From NCBI RefSeq assembly GCF_011386835.1, contig NC_088797.1, forward strand, positions 94,994,264-95,058,263: DNA of 64,000 bases, in the 5' to 3' direction. Each line of letters begins with the position of its first letter. Position 1 is the stretch's first letter. This DNA comes from Chrysemys picta bellii. Lineage: Eukaryota > Chordata > Testudines > Emydidae. Under the pieces are notes generated by a model that saw only the letters and a program-made list of their open reading frames with translations, was not told the origin of the DNA and ran no database searches. Shown here piece after piece: positions 25,901 through 36,375 of this stretch. The translations under genes and the position numbers were made by a program.

Positions 25901-26937
25901 CATACTCTAAAAGTATTATGCAACTAGCCATGTTTTCATTTAGAAGCACAGTCAAGGAGATTGAAAACTCAGTGGGCACGGCAGCTTCCAAAATCTAAGC
26001 AGTATACATTGTGACTAGGTAACTTTGCCTACTTTTAACTACTGTGTATGCTGAGAGGCATCTCAGCATGCTTTACAAAAAGAGCATTGGTTATTATCTG
26101 GACACACTACACTCCTGGAGCTTTACAATTCCACTTGACTGGCAGAATGCATTCCAGTGAATAACATTCAGTTCCTATCAATACAAAGATCCCTTCCTGT
26201 ATGACAGGTGTGATTGTAAAGCTCCCATACGGCAAAAAGAACGGTACAGTAAATGTCTCCTGAAATTGATTACAATTATCACCAAATACCAGTAAAGTAA
26301 AATCAATGAGGACAAACATCTGCCAAATATACATAAAAGTGCATGCCTTCTTTTTGTGTGTGGTCACCATGGCTGCACACACCTACCTGTTAACTGCATG
26401 CCCAAATGATCATATGAGGATGTTTGAGCATTCAGTTACTTTTTGTTTCATGCAAGTGCAGTAACCACACACATAATTGAAGAAGGCAGTTCCCTGTGCA
26501 TACCTAAAACATTTGAAAATCTCTCCCTACAGGCTCGATCTAAAGGATTTCAGCATTTGGCCCAGCCTTCACAGTCATTAAAACTGTATTTTTTTTAAAG
26601 CCATTTGTTAGGTAAAGGTATGAACACTCAACCCCCAAAGCTGGACAAAATACTCTGTTTTCAAGCTTTTCCTCCCTGAATTTTTGTAGCTAAACCAATT
26701 TTGACAAAGCTTTGTAAAATAAAAATGCACTCTCTTCCATTGAGATATTTTATTTCATGCCATTTCCCAGTCTTAATTTAAAGCAAAAGTTAATGAGTGA
26801 GTTTTAAAGTGCTAAAAATGGAGGCTTCTAAAGAAAATACTGACATATCCTCAGTTAAAATGATGTTGCCACATGCTCTCATAGGTAAAGACAAAGTAAA
26901 AGATAAAATAGAACAGAAAGGAAAAATAGGGTATGAA
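22961..26937. other. No gene found; one decayed palindromic repeat
   Basis: About 4 kb of AT-rich DNA. At 23160-23250 the words 'catcattgacttaaatggac' and 'actcctgtttacaccaatac' mark a decayed palindromic repeat. A C-rich patch at 24585-24600 and the frames around it (24493-24835) overlap on both strands and show no domain. Confidence 0.45.
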
Positions 26938-26940
26938 ATA

Positions 26941-27238
26941 GGGCTTGGTCTACACTACCCCCCCTAATTCGAACTAAGGTACGCAACTTCAGCTACGTGA
27001 ATAACGTAGCTGAAGTTCGAAGTACCTTATTTCGAATTAGTTCAAACTTACCTTGGTCCACACTCGGCAGGCAGGCTCCCCCGTCGACTCCGCGGTACTC
27101 CTCTCGGCGAGCTGGAGTACCGCAGTCGACGGCGAGCACTTCCGGGTTCGACTTATCGCGTCCAGACTAGACGCGATAAGTCGAACCCAGAAGTTCGATT
27201 TCCAGCCGTCGAACTTGCCGGTAAGTGTAGCCAAGGCC
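26941..27238. mobile_element. Three-hairpin palindromic MITE
   Basis: Ends GGGCTTGGTCTACACT and, reversed, GGCCTTGGCTACACTT form terminal inverted repeats, with TA on both outer sides. The inside is almost wholly foldable. Hairpin 1 has arms 26964-26998 and 27004-27040, with only a small bulge. Hairpin 2 has arms 27083-27101 and 27114-27130, nearly perfect. Hairpin 3 has arms 27138-27162 and 27170-27194, with 19 perfect pairs next to the loop. CG dinucleotides are abundant and mostly intact, so the copy is young. Harbinger or Tc1/mariner origin fits; the TA-only duplication does not decide. Confidence 0.75.
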
Positions 27239-27240
27239 TA

Positions 27241-29136
27241 GAATAGTGGAGAAAAAGTAATGAATGGATAAAACTACGGACTATTTTTGTGAAAGATTTC
27301 ATTATAATGATTGTTACATTAATAACAATATTATCTACAATAAAGGCATAACAGACCTCTTTTGAGCAAAATGTAATCCTGCTACACTTCATTAAGTTTC
27401 ATGTTTTCCCTGTAATTTCCCAGCATTAAAGGAAACGTTATTTCACTGACTCTGCAGGAACAGACATACAACAACAAATAGAATGTGGCTGCTCCAACTA
27501 GCTTGTTAATCCGATAAAATCAACAGTCAAAAGGTTATCACGCAAACGTACTTGAATTCACCCAAAATGTTTCATTAAGAGTCTACATTCTTGGAAATTA
27601 AACAAGTTTAAAAGTAAGTGAAACAAAAAGCATTAGTTCAGCCAAGACTCATTATCAGTATAAGACTTATAAAGTATATTTTGCTTTTTTGGTTTCTAGT
27701 TGAATTATCAAGCATGTACTAATTTATAGAGATACAAACAAATAATTGTTTAAAAACTTTATAGTGTAGGTAGGTTTGAAGGTATTTGCATATTTATATT
27801 ACTTCATACTTATGGGTTGGCTCAGCCCAGCAAGATGCTGATACCGCTAGCACTGAGGACCTCCCAGAAGGCACTCAACACAATTGAGCCCTGTCTCAGT
27901 CGCCATTTTTATTTTTATGGTTTTAATATCCCTTTAAAAGAATATGGGCCACATTTAGCAATCCTTCATCACAAAATTACTTCCATTGATTTAAATGGGA
28001 CTACTTCTATAAGTAAAGACTATGTGCATCACTAAGGTTTTGCATGATCAAGTCTTAGGTAATGAACTGACAGAAAGACAATTAATCCTCTCTGCACATA
28101 TTACATACTACAAAGGCATAGCTCATGCTGCAAATGCTCCAATGTTCATTCTTATATTTGAAATAATTATTTCCAACAGAATTTGGAACAGGTATAGTTG
28201 TACAGGTATCCCAAGGAATAAGAGAATTACATTCTGTGATACCATCTGGGAATTTGGACAGTTAAAGCATTTTTTTGATTGTATCACTCATGGTTAATCA
28301 TACTGATCCATTATAAACTGAAAAATTGAAAACAAATATGTTTTTAAGATCAATCAACCACAGTTCTGTGGTTGGAAACCACAAAAGTAGAGGGAATCTG
28401 AAGACCATTCACTTAAAATATTGGTTAAGAAACTCATGTGATTCAAACTATTGAACTACATGACAGAGCTTTTATGTAAGTTTGCCTTATTATACAATCA
28501 GCAACAAAAATGTAAATATTGTGGAGCTGGTCAAAAAAATGGGACTCAAATGACTTGGTGTGTGTGTGAAAGTTCCATCCCACTTTTCCAGTTGAATTTT
28601 TTTGAATTTTGAAATGTTTCTACTAGCTCCACAGCTAACTAGAAAATGGAATGAATTTTTCATACACTTTTTTATGAAATATATGCTCGTTTTAGTACAA
28701 AATTTTCAAAGTTCACGGTTTTTAATAAGCTGTAAAATAATCACATTTATAATTTTATACTACTCTGCAGCAAACTATTTCCATATATGCAGGGCTAAAT
28801 ATAGGTCTACCACAACACACTGTCTCTTTAAAATCTCATCTCCAATACACTTACAGGAAGAGTGTTTGACAGACAAGCACAGAATGCCAGCTTGTGGTAC
28901 CTCTGACTCTCACACATTGAGTTAATACCACTGAAGTTGACAGGGTACCTGTGGAGGACAATGCTACTCGATGTGAGTAACACAGCACAGCCTGGCTCCA
29001 AAGCAGCAACCCTCTTCCCACTGAATTCACTAGGCATTTTGCCTTTGAACTCAAGGGGAGAAAGCCGGACTCTGCCCTGTAACAGTTTTGCAAAGTGCAT
29101 TTTTGAAATTATTTCCTGTTGAAATTCTTCCTAGCT
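27241..29136. other. No gene found
   Basis: AT-rich. A weak 'cttccattgatttaaatggg' palindromic remnant lies near 27980. Confidence 0.45.
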
Positions 29137-29255
29137 GGTAAAGTCTAACTTCTTAGATCTAAATCCTGACATCCCTTTGTCTCAAAATAATGCTCTTTGG
29201 GTTGCTTTGGTTCCTGTACTTTGCAAGCAGGCAGAGAACAAGGCTGCACTTTGCT
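29137..29255 (+). repeat. Direct duplication, copy A
   Basis: About 119 bp (CTTCTTAGATCTAAATCCTG ... GGCTGCACTTTGCT) that reappears in the same orientation at 32352-32470 with small indels and a few substitutions. Possibly a local duplication or two copies of one unnamed repeat. Confidence 0.65.
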
Positions 29256-29431
29256 CTGGGAGACCCCTGCCCATGTCCCCTCCAGTCACCTCTCTACCTC
29301 ACCTTGCCCAGGTAACAACACCACATCCTTGTTCCGAGACTGTTAAAACAACTAAGGAAAAGCCACTTTCCCCAGGAAATTTCCTAGCTGATTTAACTAG
29401 AGGAGCATTTGGAAATCTTGTTGCCATTGGC

Positions 29432-30605
29432 CAGGGGCAGTGAGTTAGATGGGCCCTTGGTGCCCATGTCCCAGCAAATTCAGGCCACGGGGGCCCAGCT
29501 CCACCAATGTTTGGGGCCGGGTCTCTCCCCCTGCCCCCGCCTGCTGCCCCATGCGCCTTCCCCAGCCCCAGCTGCCACCCACGCGCGCCTCCCCCAGAGT
29601 GTCCCTGCCTGCACCCTGGGCAGCGGGCGGCTGCCTTGCTGCTCCTCACTGCGCTCCCTTGCTGGTCAGCCACAAAAGGGAGTGGTGCTGCAGCAGGCTG
29701 AGGCAGTGGCACAGCCACCGCCTGCAGAGGGGAGGAGGCGCACACGTGATGGCAGCCCTCCTGGCACCCACCACAGTGGAGGCGAGGGGGCTTCCTGGAC
29801 CTGAGAGGGGCCCCGCACCTAGGAGCAATGCAGTGATGGTGCCGGATGAGGGTGCTGCTGAGGGTGGACGGAGGGGCCCCTCCCCTGGAGCTTGCTGCTG
29901 ACGATGGGGAGAGGGTTGGGGGGACTGTGGAGTCCTCCTCTCTGGTTCCAGCTCCGAGGCAGCCTGCCTGCACCCCAAACTCCTCATCCCCAGCCCCGCC
30001 CCAAAGCCCACACTGCCAGCCCTGAGCCCCCTCCTGCACTGTGAACCCCTTATCCCTGGCCCCACCCTGCAGCCCTCACCCCTGCACCTCAACCCTCTGC
30101 CCCAGTCCTGAGGCCCTCACACCCCAAACCCTCCTCCCCCACACCGCAACCCTCTGCCCCACCCCTGAGCCCCCCCACATCCCAAACCCTCATCCCCCCA
30201 CACTACAACCCTCTGCCCCAGCCCTCCCACACCCCAAACCCTCATCCCCCCACACTGCAACCCTCTGCCCACCCTCCCACACCCCAAACCCTCATCCCCC
30301 CACACCGCAACCCTCTGCCCCAGCTCTGAGCCCCCCCACACCCCAAACTGCAATCGTCTGCCCTGAGCCCCCTCCTGCACCATGAACCCCTTATCCCCAG
30401 CCCCACCTCAGAGCCTGCACTCCCAGCCAGAGTCATCGTCTCCCCCACCCCACATTGTGCAATATAGGGAAACTGTTAATCCAGTCCGTGTTCACATTAG
30501 TTTGAAAAATATATATCGGCTTACAAGGCAGGTGTGTGTGTTGGGGTGGGGGAACTTGGACCCATGCTGGGCACCCCCAAAAATTATACAAACCTGCCAC
30601 CCCTG
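29432..30605. mobile_element. hAT-type element, 1174 bp, with C-rich minisatellite core
   Basis: Starts CAGGGGCAG and ends, reversed, CAGGGGTGG. It is flanked by a perfect 8-bp duplication CCATTGGC (29424-29431 and 30606-30613). The middle is a strongly C-rich strand-biased stretch including tandem repeats (29955-30430). Open frames of up to 246 codons on both strands here are simple-sequence artefacts, not genes. There is no transposase. The two outer ends also share the GGGC-CCATG and CATG-GGGC inverted boxes near the termini. Confidence 0.8.
29955..30430. repeat. C-rich minisatellite inside the hAT element
   Basis: Imperfect tandem copies of a unit of about 45-60 bp containing 'caccccaaaccctcatcccc' and 'aaccctctgcccca'. 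At least four units are clear at 30115-30330. One strand is nearly free of G, so it can form unusual structures (G-rich complement). Confidence 0.75.
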
Positions 30606-30613
30606 CCATTGGC

Positions 30614-31079
30614 TGCCGTTGCACCTTGGATGTCTGTCTGCTCCTGCTAAGGGACTGGCTGCCTCACAACATGAACAGGGGTGGTAGGGCAAGAGAGAGA
30701 AACTCTCTTGTCATTATATACAAGCAACAATTCCGTTGAATTCCTTCCCCCAATCATACCGGCCCTTTCCCCCCACCACAACCCTCAGCACACACCCTGT
30801 TGCCCCCACATAATCCCCAACACTCTCACACACATTCACTTTTCCCCTCGCCCAGTAGGGTCCTGGCCCATGACTAGGGCCGGTAGGTGCTATTGCAATC
30901 CCAATAATAATGCATCCCCCCCCCTTAACTCCACAGGTCTTTCCTCCGCTGCAGCCCCCCCTTAACACCCCGGATCCCTTTCCATCTCCTATCGCACCCC
31001 AATGCTCCCCCAAGGACCCGCACCCTCTCCTCCTCCACTATCCCGCTGCCCCCCTCGCACCCAAACTCACCTACCGCTT
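30614..31079. other. C-rich DNA without a gene
   Basis: C-rich, low-complexity sequence between the hAT element and the CpG island. Only the old repeat at 30866-30915 is recognisable. Confidence 0.45.
30866..30915 (+). repeat. Dispersed ancient repeat fragment
   Basis: GTCCTGGCCCATGACTAGGG, then GTAGGTGCTATTGCAATCCC, then AATAATAATG. This is the clearest copy of the old repeat also at 1250, 6555, 18985, 22255 and 55940. Confidence 0.45.
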
Positions 31080-31350
31080 AGCGCTATCACCGCCCCCGCC
31101 TAGCCAGCCCTGACGAGCTGCAACCCCGGTTCAGTCTCGGCCCCGGGGATCCGGAGGCGCTTACCTCGCGTGTGGCGCCGCCGGGTGACTGGGCTGCAGC
31201 TTCGCCCCGCACGCTCCGAGACCCGTGTGGAAGAGGTGGTCAGGTCCGGGGCACATACAGACTCCTCCTAGGGCTGCCCGGGGCGTTCAACTTCTGCTCG
31301 TGCCGATCCGCCGTGCGCTAGGCGCAGCCAAGTTACAGTGAAATCCTCGC
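31080..31350 (-). promoter_or_regulatory. CpG island, candidate promoter and non-coding first exon of a minus-strand gene
   Basis: From about 31080 to 31350 CG dinucleotides are dense and undecayed, in contrast to the CpG-poor DNA elsewhere outside transposons, and no transposon ends are visible. On the minus strand a strong splice donor (CGCGAG then GTAAGC, 31170-31159) would end an exon at 31165. No long coding frame precedes it, so the exon would be 5' UTR. In human and other vertebrates the gene downstream of PANK1 on the same strand is SLC16A12, a monocarboxylate-family transporter with non-coding 5' exons, and this is the position expected for its promoter. I did not find SLC16A12 coding exons, which should lie left of the window. 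The island and donor are seen; the gene identity is inferred. Confidence 0.5.
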
Positions 31351-32076
31351 CCCTAGCTCACTGGCCTCGGATTACACCAACTCCCCTGGCCTCGGCTTAC
31401 TTCCCATGGGGCACCTGAAACCACAAGGATTTAATACAAACCGGGCTGAAAAGAGCTAAATCTGATCTGGATTGCCTCCAAGTGGGCTGCGGGAGAGAGC
31501 TTTGTGGAACGAGAGGCCAGTGTGTTAGTTTTTGCTTCCGGCATGATGTGTTCTCTTTGATTCAATTAAATACTCGGATCTTAAAAAATTAACCACCAAA
31601 GCCTGTAAATGCGTATCTTTCAAAAGTACTTTAGGCATCACTTTAAGCATCTTATAAAGTATCGGAGAAATTGCTGTGGATTTTAAGATCGAAAATCTGG
31701 CCAGATGAGCTGGCTGGATACAGCTTTATTCACAATAACGTTCCTCACTTTACAACTGTCAACTGCATTAGTCCAGGGAAAGGCAGTGTCTGTCTGAAAT
31801 GCAAGGTGCTCCTTATTTCAACTCGGTATTTGACAAAGAATTCTGGGAAGTATTTAGTTAAATCTATGCCACAGTAGAAATAGTAGGATAAACCCAGCAC
31901 CTTTCCCAACACTGAACTTCACTCACAATTATCCCAAGTTGATGCTAATATTTGGTTAAGACAGGCTCGCCATAGTACCTGTTGTCCAGTCAAGGGGAGC
32001 TGCTAGAGACAGGTGGGAGCAAAACCAAACAGAAAGTTGAGATTAATTTGGGGAAGTGAATTATGCCTGGACTGTC
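31351..32076. other. No gene found; upstream flank of the CpG island
   Basis: Would be the upstream region of the proposed minus-strand promoter. No repeat or exon is recognised. The frame at 31671-31877 is short and unsupported. Confidence 0.45.
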
Positions 32077-32233
32077 CAGGACTTGTCTAGGCTAAGATTT
32101 ATGGAGTGATGTTACCCGTTTTATCTCAGCCATTTTAGCATGGGTTAAAGCAATGTTCCTTGTTTACACTAGTCTTCAAAAATGTATTATATGTGCCAAC
32201 ATCACATATTGAATCTAGTCTAAACAAGGCCTG
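32077..32233. mobile_element. Decayed MITE with imperfect terminal repeats
   Basis: Ends CAGGACTTGTCTAGGCTAAG and, reversed, CAGGCCTTGTTTAGACTAGA match at most positions. No clear target duplication. It resembles the 'cttgtctacac' MITEs at 26941 and 32950 but is older. Confidence 0.45.
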
Positions 32234-32351
32234 TATTCAGCACAATAAAGTCCTGTCTTCTGGGGCAAAAAAGTGTTTTTCAATCCAATTTCCTCAGATG
32301 AGTTATCTTAACTCAATTAAGATATCCTTTAACTCTTAGACTTTACCTGCT

Positions 32352-32470
32352 AGGAAGAGTTAAACTTCTTAGATCTAAATCCTGACATCTTTGTCTCAAA
32401 ATAATGCTCTTTGGATTCCTTTGGTTCCTGCACGTTGCAAGCAGGCAGAGAACAAGGCTGCACTTTGCTG
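32352..32470 (+). repeat. Direct duplication, copy B
   Basis: Same-orientation copy of 29137-29255, differing by a 3-base deletion and scattered substitutions. Confidence 0.65.
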
Positions 32471-32949
32471 CACTGAAGCCTAACAACCAGCTCTAAATAC
32501 TCTAAAGGTGCATCCACACTAACAAAACAAAACAAAAAAGTGGAGGGGAACAGGTTACTGTGTACTAGATAATGCATGATAAAATCCTAGAGTGGGCAAG
32601 GCAAGTGTAATTTATGCATGGGTCAGAGATAAATACCAGTGGGGAGCTGAGGGTTTACCTCAGCACCTGCTAAGGTAGGAAAACCTACAAACTGAGGTGT
32701 CCACATTAGGAAATTACCACATTAGTGAATGTGGTAAAAAAGACACCAGGTGCTAAAACTACCTGAGGGGAAAAAGTCTCCTTATTTGTCCATCTAGCCA
32801 CAGCCTCGGAGGCTATTGTGCCTTTCTCATATTTTTTTAAACCCTCTGACTCTTGACAGATGAATTAGGTGTGTTTTTTTAAATTACTTTAGCTCAGTCA
32901 AATTAATTTAACAGGATTAACAAGCCTCTTTGGTCTTCATGAGCATTAA

Positions 32950-33208
32950 GGGCATGTCTACACTGCAGGTGAGAACAAGCCCTCGCAGCCAAGGTCCACA
33001 AACACACGCAAGTGCTCCAGAAATAGCTGCGTAGATGTTGTGGCCGGGGGTGGAGCGCGGACTCTGAAGCCTGGAGCAGGATGGGGAAGGACTTAAGAGT
33101 CCAAGTCACAAGATTAAAGCAACATTTACACAGCTATTTTTAGGGTGCTAGTGCAAGTCTATGGCCTGCACTGGGAGGCTCATTCCCACATGCAGTGTAG
33201 ACATACCC
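32950..33208. mobile_element. Harbinger-like MITE, 259 bp
   Basis: Ends GGGCATGTCTACACTGCAGG and, reversed, GGGTATGTCTACACTGCATG are 20-bp inverted repeats with two mismatches. TAA flanks both sides (32947-32949 and 33209-33211), the 3-bp TWA duplication of PIF/Harbinger elements. The inside shows no frame of interest. Confidence 0.78.
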
Positions 33209-33359
33209 TAAGAGGGCTTCTTAGTTAATTCAATCGAGCTAATACAATTAGAAACATACCCTTTTTGCCCATCAAGACAGAGCCTATAGACAACCTTTGA
33301 ACTTATCTCTTACTAACAGTAACTCCAGACTTTCCTTTAACTCACTTAAGGAAAAAAAA

Positions 33360-33671
33360 AAGACAGTTACCTTTTCCGTAACTGGTGTTCTTCGAGATGT
33401 GTTGCTCCTGTCTATTCCACAGTAGGTGTGCATGCTCGCCACATGCACCGGTGCCGGAAGTTTTTCCCCTAGCAGTACTCGTAGGAGAGCGCCCCTAGTG
33501 ACCCCTGGAGTGACTCCTCCATGACGCGGTATAAGAGGTGCTGCGCGCTCCCCCCACCCACAGTTCCTTCTTGCCAGACAACTCCGACGGAGGGGAAGAA
33601 GGGTGGGTGTGGAATAGATATGAGCAACACATCTCGAAGAACATCAGTTACGGAAAAGGTAACTGTCTTTT
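33360..33671. repeat. Large palindrome at the 3' end of the DIRS element
   Basis: Arms 33360-33420 and 33609-33671 pair almost perfectly (AGACAGTTACCTTTTCCG against CGGAAAAGGTAACTGTCT, and onward) around a spacer of about 190 bp. This is the terminal repeat facing its complement next to the internal complementary region. Confidence 0.75.
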
Positions 33672-33799
33672 CTTCGTCAAGTGATTGCTCATGTGTATTC
33701 CACAGTAAGTGATGCCAAGCTATATCTGTTGGAGGTGGGTAGGAGTTCACAAATTCTCGGGATGCAGCACAGCCCTGCCGAACCCAGCGTCCTCCCTGG

Positions 33800-34808
33800 T
33801 TAGGGAGACAATTGCATAATGCAAGGTGAAAGTGTGAACATATGACTACATGATGTGATCCAGTTGGAGAGCCGCTGAATGGAAATCGGCCAACCCTTCA
33901 TGCGTTCGGCCGAGGCGATGAACAGTTGCGAGGACTTTCTGAATGGTTTTGTCCGCTCCAGGTAGAAAGCCAGAGCCCCTCTCACATCCAGCGTATGGAG
34001 GCGGCGCTCCTTACTGGATGCATGGGGCTTGGGGCAGAGGACCGGCAGGAAAATGTCCTGACCCATGTAGTAGGAGGAGACCACCTTCAGGAGGAACGAA
34101 GGATGTGGGTGGAGGTGGACCTTATCCTTATGGGACACCGTGTACGGGGGCTCAGAGGTCAGGGCCCTGAGTTCCGAGACCTGTCTAGCTGATGTGATCA
34201 CTACCAGAAAGTCTACCTTCCACAAGAGGTGCGACCAGGAGCATGTAACTAGCAGCTCAAACGGGGGGACCTGTGAGGCGGGCCAACACCAGATTCAGGT
34301 CCCAATGTGGGATTGGGGGTCTGACATACGGGAAGAGACGATCCAATCCCTTAAGGAATCAGCCAGTCATAGCATGGGAGAATACCGTGTGGCCCTGCAC
34401 CGGTGGGTGGAAGGCCGATATGGCCGCCAAGTGCACCTTGACGGACAAGGGCACCAGGCCCTGGGCCCTAAGGTGAAGGAGGTAGTCCAGAATGAGCTGG
34501 ATCAGGGCAGCCACGGGGGAAATGCTCCGCTCATCCGCCCATTGGAAGAATTGAGACCACTTTGCCAAGTAGGCTCGACACGTGGAGGGCCGCCTGCTTT
34601 CCAAGAGGATGCACTGGACCCCCTCTGAGCACGTCCTCTCCTCCCGGCCTAACCATTGAGCAGCCATGCCGTGAGATGGTGTGCGGCTAGGTTGTGGTGG
34701 AGGAGGTGGCCCTGGTCCTGGGAGAGCAGGTCCGGGCGGGACGGCAACGGCCATGGCGGGGCGACTGCCAGGCTCGTGAGGGTCCCGTACCAATGCTGCC
34801 TGGGCCAT
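33800..34808 (-). pseudogene. DIRS tyrosine recombinase, C-terminus missing
   Basis: The N-terminal core-binding part is in 34808-34359, with STCRAYLAKWSQFFQWADER and HLRAQGLVPLSVKVHLAAIS. The catalytic part begins in 34225-33800 with ITSARQVSELRAL, whose Arg is the first catalytic residue of the recombinase, then the LPVLCPKPHA region. The frames differ and a stretch between them is damaged. I do not find the usual His-x-x-Arg box or nucleophilic Tyr before the internal complementary region, so the C-terminal end appears deleted. This enzyme would insert circular cDNA without making target duplications. Confidence 0.72.
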
Positions 34809-34929
34809 GCTGGGGCAATCAGTAGGACCCGGGCCCTGTCTGCCTTTATCTTTTCCAAGACCTTACCTATCAGTGGGAATGGGGGGGAAGGCATAGAGAA
34901 ACCGGCCTGACCAGGACAGGAGGAAGGCA

Positions 34930-35505
34930 TCAGAAATAGCACCCCATTCCAGCCCCCCCTTGGAGCAGAACCGGGGACAGCGATGGTTCTGCCGAGTCGC
35001 AAACAGGTCCACCTGGGGAGTTCCCCACTCTTGGAAAAGTCTGTACACCACCTCTGGGTAAAGAGACCACTCGTGCTAAGAGGAGAAGTCCCTGCTCAAG
35101 CGATCCGCCTGCAAGTTCCAGGTGCCTGGTAGGTGGTAGGCCTGTAGGCAAATGTTGTGGACTATACAGCCTGAGGGCTTCCAGACAGATGGCAGAGGAT
35201 CGGGCCCCGCCTTGCCTGTTGATGTAAAACATCGAGGCCATGTTGTCCATGAAAACCCTGACCTCCCGCCCCTTCAAGTGCGAACGGAAGGCCATGCATG
35301 CCAGCTGCACTGCCCTGAGCTCATTGATGTGGAGGGCCAGGTCCTGCACAGACCACAGACCTTGGGTCTGAACGTTCCCCACATGGACTCCCCATCCCAG
35401 GTCCGAAGCATTGGACACCAGTTCCATCGATGGGGGCCTGCCTCTGAATGGGACCCCGTGGAGCATGTTCCCCAGGGAGGACCACCATCGTAGGGAGGCG
35501 ATCAC
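34930..35505 (-). pseudogene. DIRS RNase H domain
   Basis: Open for 191 codons. It holds SNASDLGWGVHVG, LHINELRAVQLA and VRVFMDNMASMFYINRQGG, the three acidic motifs of the RNase H fold. In the first motif DIRS enzymes normally have Asp-Ala-Ser; here it is Asn-Ala-Ser, so a catalytic Asp appears lost. The end of the frame drifts into the linker before the recombinase. Confidence 0.72.
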
Positions 35506-35509
35506 TGGT

Positions 35510-36375
35510 TAGGGCACAGTGAGGACTTTGTTGATCCTGTCTCTGGCCTGGGAGAACTCCGAGGCCAACCAGAGCTGGAGGGGCCTCATCCTGAGTCTGG
35601 CGTGGCAGACCACATACATGCACACCGACATGTGACCCAAGAGCTGGAGGCATGCTCTGGCTGTTGTCACTGGAAACCTTGTGACAGTGTCAATGAGCCC
35701 TTTCAGGGTCTCGAACATGTCCTGAGGGAGGGAGGCTCTGGCCGACGTGGTGTCCAGGACCGCCCCGATAAACTCTATGTGGTGTACCAGGACTAACATG
35801 GACTTTGTGTCGTTTACCAACAGGCCCAAAGTGGCACATGTGGACAGAAGGAGCACCACGTGATCCCACACCTGCGATCTGGGGGGCTGCCCTTGACCAG
35901 CCAGTCATCCAGATAGGGGAAGATCTGGACACCCCCCCGGCGCCTGAGGTAGGCCGCCACCACCAACATACACTTTGTAAATACCCTGGGGGAGTGGACA
36001 GGCTAAATGGGAGGACCGTAAATTTGTAGTTCTCCTGCCCAACCGTGAAAGTATCAAGGGGAAGTGTCTGTTCCCCTCAAATATATGGATGTGGAAGTAC
36101 GCATCCTGCAGATCGAGGGCAGAGTACTAGTCCCCGGGATCCAGGGAGGAGATGATGGAGGCCAGGGAGACCATGCGGAACTTGAGCTTCACCATGTACT
36201 GGTTCAGACCTCTCAGGTCCAGGATGGGCCTGAGCCCCCCTTTGGCCTTTGGGATAAGGAAATAGCGGGAGTAGTACCCCTTGCCTTTGAACTCCCCGGG
36301 TACCGCTTCCACCGCTCCTAGGCCTAGGAGCCGCCACACCTCCTGCTCCAGCAGAGCGAGGGGTCCCCCAGGAGG
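35510..36375 (-). pseudogene. DIRS reverse transcriptase, broken
   Basis: Minus-strand frames show the finger motif GYYSRYFLIPKAKGGLRPIL then DLRGLN (about 36280-36200). A stop after SLDPGD (TAG at 36126) stands where a Trp codon is usual, and the first catalytic motif DLQDAYFHI follows. The polymerase core YLDD lies near 35910-35898. A frameshift just after it leads to the thumb frame (35871-35509), with HHIEFIGAVLDT. So the palm motifs remain readable, but one stop and at least one frameshift separate them. Confidence 0.75.

Noticed and set aside
29299..30448. Open frames of up to 246 codons, Pro/Gly-rich, both strands
   Set aside because: Simple C-rich sequence and minisatellite within a hAT element proven by its 8-bp duplication.
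32500..32800. Possible further MITE beginning 'ggtgcatccacactaac'
   Set aside because: I could not find a matching inverted end or a target duplication.
33926..34628. Plus-strand frames within the DIRS element
   Set aside because: Antisense shadows of the tyrosine recombinase gene, which is coded on the minus strand.
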